NCBI GenBank assembly: GCA_023079485.1
Contig: CM041084.1
Span: 105,176,967 to 105,240,966 of the forward strand
Direction: 5' to 3'
Length of the DNA: 64,000 bases
DNA from: Archilochus colubris
Lineage: Eukaryota; Chordata; Aves; Apodiformes; Trochilidae
The notes under the pieces are model-generated. The model was not told the DNA's origin and searched no databases. It was given only the letters and a program-made list of their open reading frames with translations. Of the stretch, positions 62,059 to 64,000 are shown piece by piece. Made by a program: the position numbers and the translations under genes. Every line of letters starts with the position of its first letter. Within the stretch, counting starts at the first letter, position 1.

Positions 62059-64000
62059 GGATCAGGCCTTGTTTCACTTTCCCTTTCCCTCCAAAGTATG
62101 AAGTTCAAACAATCTTTTTTAAGAGCACATACAATTTATATTCACTTCTATTCAAAGTCTAAATTAATTTCCTCTCTCTCTAGTGTACCACCACTCTGAA
62201 TACTTTCATCAGAGAGTGGTAAACCAGACACTTGCTGTGTTTGCACAAAATAACTGCTGCACTATGCTGAAAAATATCCAAACTCTGCTTCCTCTCAGAG
62301 TATGTTGTTTCATGCTGTATGGTCAGTAAGTGCATGGATAGTCAGGAAGCTTGGCCCTCCTCTTACTCAAAGCTGTTTTTTCCTGAACCAAGAAGCCTCT
62401 GTACAAAAACATAGCTTTGCACTGACAAAGAAATCACAGTGTGAACTGACATTACGAGAAGCTGTTTGCCTCCTGAGATTAGATAGGAATTTTTCATGAT
62501 ATAAGGGATGACACTACCAGGCAATATGAATATATATGTAAAAAACATGCTGATGATGTGCAATGATAATTCTGTGACCTCACATTTGCTTTATTGAAAG
62601 AGAACCGCAGAGAACTTTAAAGATGGTTACAACTCCCTGTCAGGTCAGGGTGGAGATTACATGAAGAGTGCCTTTCCAAACACAAAAGAAAAGGAAATAA
62701 ATTGAACTAGCAGGGAAGTAAATTGCAAAATATGTGCTGTGCATTGTTATAGAGTCTCACTGTTTGAATGGCAGTGTGACAAACCAGAGATTTGCTGACA
62801 CTTAGGGAGCATCACTGACAAGGTAATATTGGCCTTCCCACCCCAAAAGTAGCAACCTGGCCAAATCGATATTAATTTGCCAAAGCCAGCAAAAAGAAGC
62901 ACTCAGGGAGACAGTAAGGAGGGAGAAGCATCTTAGTGGAATATTCAGTATAAAGAAAACCAGAATCATGCTTTTTTTGCAGCCACTGGAGAAGTATGCT
63001 GGAAAAGATATTGTTGCTCAGGGAGTCTTGTCTTTTCACAGGCAGCTTGACCCAGCTTTAAATTGTTGTCCATACGGTGATGTTTGACACTATCTGCTTG
63101 CATTCACCTTGAATGGTTCTTTCTTGGTAGTTAGCCTAGCAAATTTCCCTTGTGGAATAAGGCCTTACAAAAGTTTATCTTATATTAAATTATCTTGATC
63201 AGGTAGGGGAATAGGATGGATGTATTTTTCTGCTATTTCCTTTCACTAATTGAGTGATCTTTGAACTCAGACTTGGCAGGGAAGGAGATAAAGTAGTTAG
63301 GGGAGAAGTGGGGAAAAACAGGGTGTCTTCAAATCATTCTGAGACCCAAGAACATAACCAGGAGCTTCCCTGTAACAAGCATGCACATTCTGCATATCAT
63401 CGCCCAGAGATGGCCAGATCTGGTTTTCTTCTCTCCCTGAGCTTGCTTTTTAGAAACCCTCCCAAGATGGCCAGAATTGCTCTCCACAGAGCCACTGAAT
63501 TACTCTCCTGGCATTTTCATTGAAAGGACATGGAATAACCTCAGTATTTTGCTATATTAACTGGGCAACACAGGGCTTTACCAAAATGTGTATGTCAACT
63601 GGACTTGATTTGTTTGTGTTACCTTGGTTTGAATCTCTGAGATTTTGGTTCCTTTCGTTGTTTGCTCCACTGGGCCTGGTGTTTTCCCTCTAACTGCTTA
63701 CCCTGCAGGTGAAACCACTGCAAAATCCAATCAAGATATTCCCATCAGTTCTGCTGGTGTGTTAAGCACATCCATTCATGAAATCAAAGGGAGTCCTGCT
63801 TGTGACCACATGCGCACACTTCCCTGGCTGTGTCCTCTTCATTCTCATGTGGACACTGGCATAACAGGTCATGATACTGACAGGAAACTTATCATGAGGC
63901 TTCAGCAATGAACTTGAGATGGTTTGAGGGTGTCTATGTCCTCAGGAACACTGTTGCAGGCTCTCTGCTGCCTCAGGAAAATAGCTCACATTTCAAGGTT

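Larger units (their letters stand above)
55760..64000. other. Mostly unique non-coding sequence
   Basis: No gene or repeat family is recognised. It contains the paired palindromes at 59679-59713 and a 16-base poly(A) at 62043-62058. Open frames are short (125 codons at most) and unrecognised. Confidence 0.5.

Overview
The window looks like non-coding DNA from a bird genome, or a close archosaur relative. The clearest evidence is CR1-type LINE sequence. There is a good 3' copy at about 19.2-20.2 kb ending in the ATTCTATG-like octamer tail, and an opposite-strand 3' end at about 54.2-54.5 kb that opens with the matching complement and the usual TTGGAAGG box. Interspersed repeats are otherwise sparse, base composition is AT-leaning, CpG is rare, and nothing looks like an Alu, B1 or young L1 element. 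The species cannot be named from this.

I found no protein-coding gene, exon chain, tRNA, rRNA or CRISPR array that I can support. Open frames are short and unrecognised, or lie inside simple repeats or dead LINE sequence. The window is best read as intergenic or deep intronic sequence.

Layout: 0-4 kb holds a T/G-rich tract, MIR-like fragments, an old CR1 reverse-transcriptase fossil (about 1.36-1.9 kb) and an old CR1-type 3' end (about 3.7-3.9 kb). From 4 to 18.5 kb the sequence is mostly unique, with a MIR-like SINE at about 12.4 kb. At 18.6-18.8 kb is a fold-back element with TG...CA ends and a 6-bp target duplication. It is followed by the 19.2 kb CR1 copy and another old CR1 fossil at about 23.5 kb. 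From 24 to 46 kb is mostly unique sequence with simple repeats and a pair of related poly(A)-tailed segments (33.8 and 35.3 kb). At 46.8 kb is a palindromic repeat, at 47.3-48.0 kb a third CR1 fossil, at 52.6-53.0 kb a 381-base pure-purine tract, at 54.2 kb the minus-strand CR1, and at 55.5 kb a solo-LTR-like element related to the 18.6 kb fold-back. The rest, to 64 kb, is unique apart from a small double palindrome at 59.7 kb.

The most interesting observation is the related pair at 18.6 and 55.5 kb. They share a core of about 66 bp, both carry 6-bp target duplications, and each has self-complementary arms around the core although the arm sequences differ. In the first copy the whole 3' end is an inverted copy of the 5' end. 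Family assignments rest on remembered family features and were not checked against a database.
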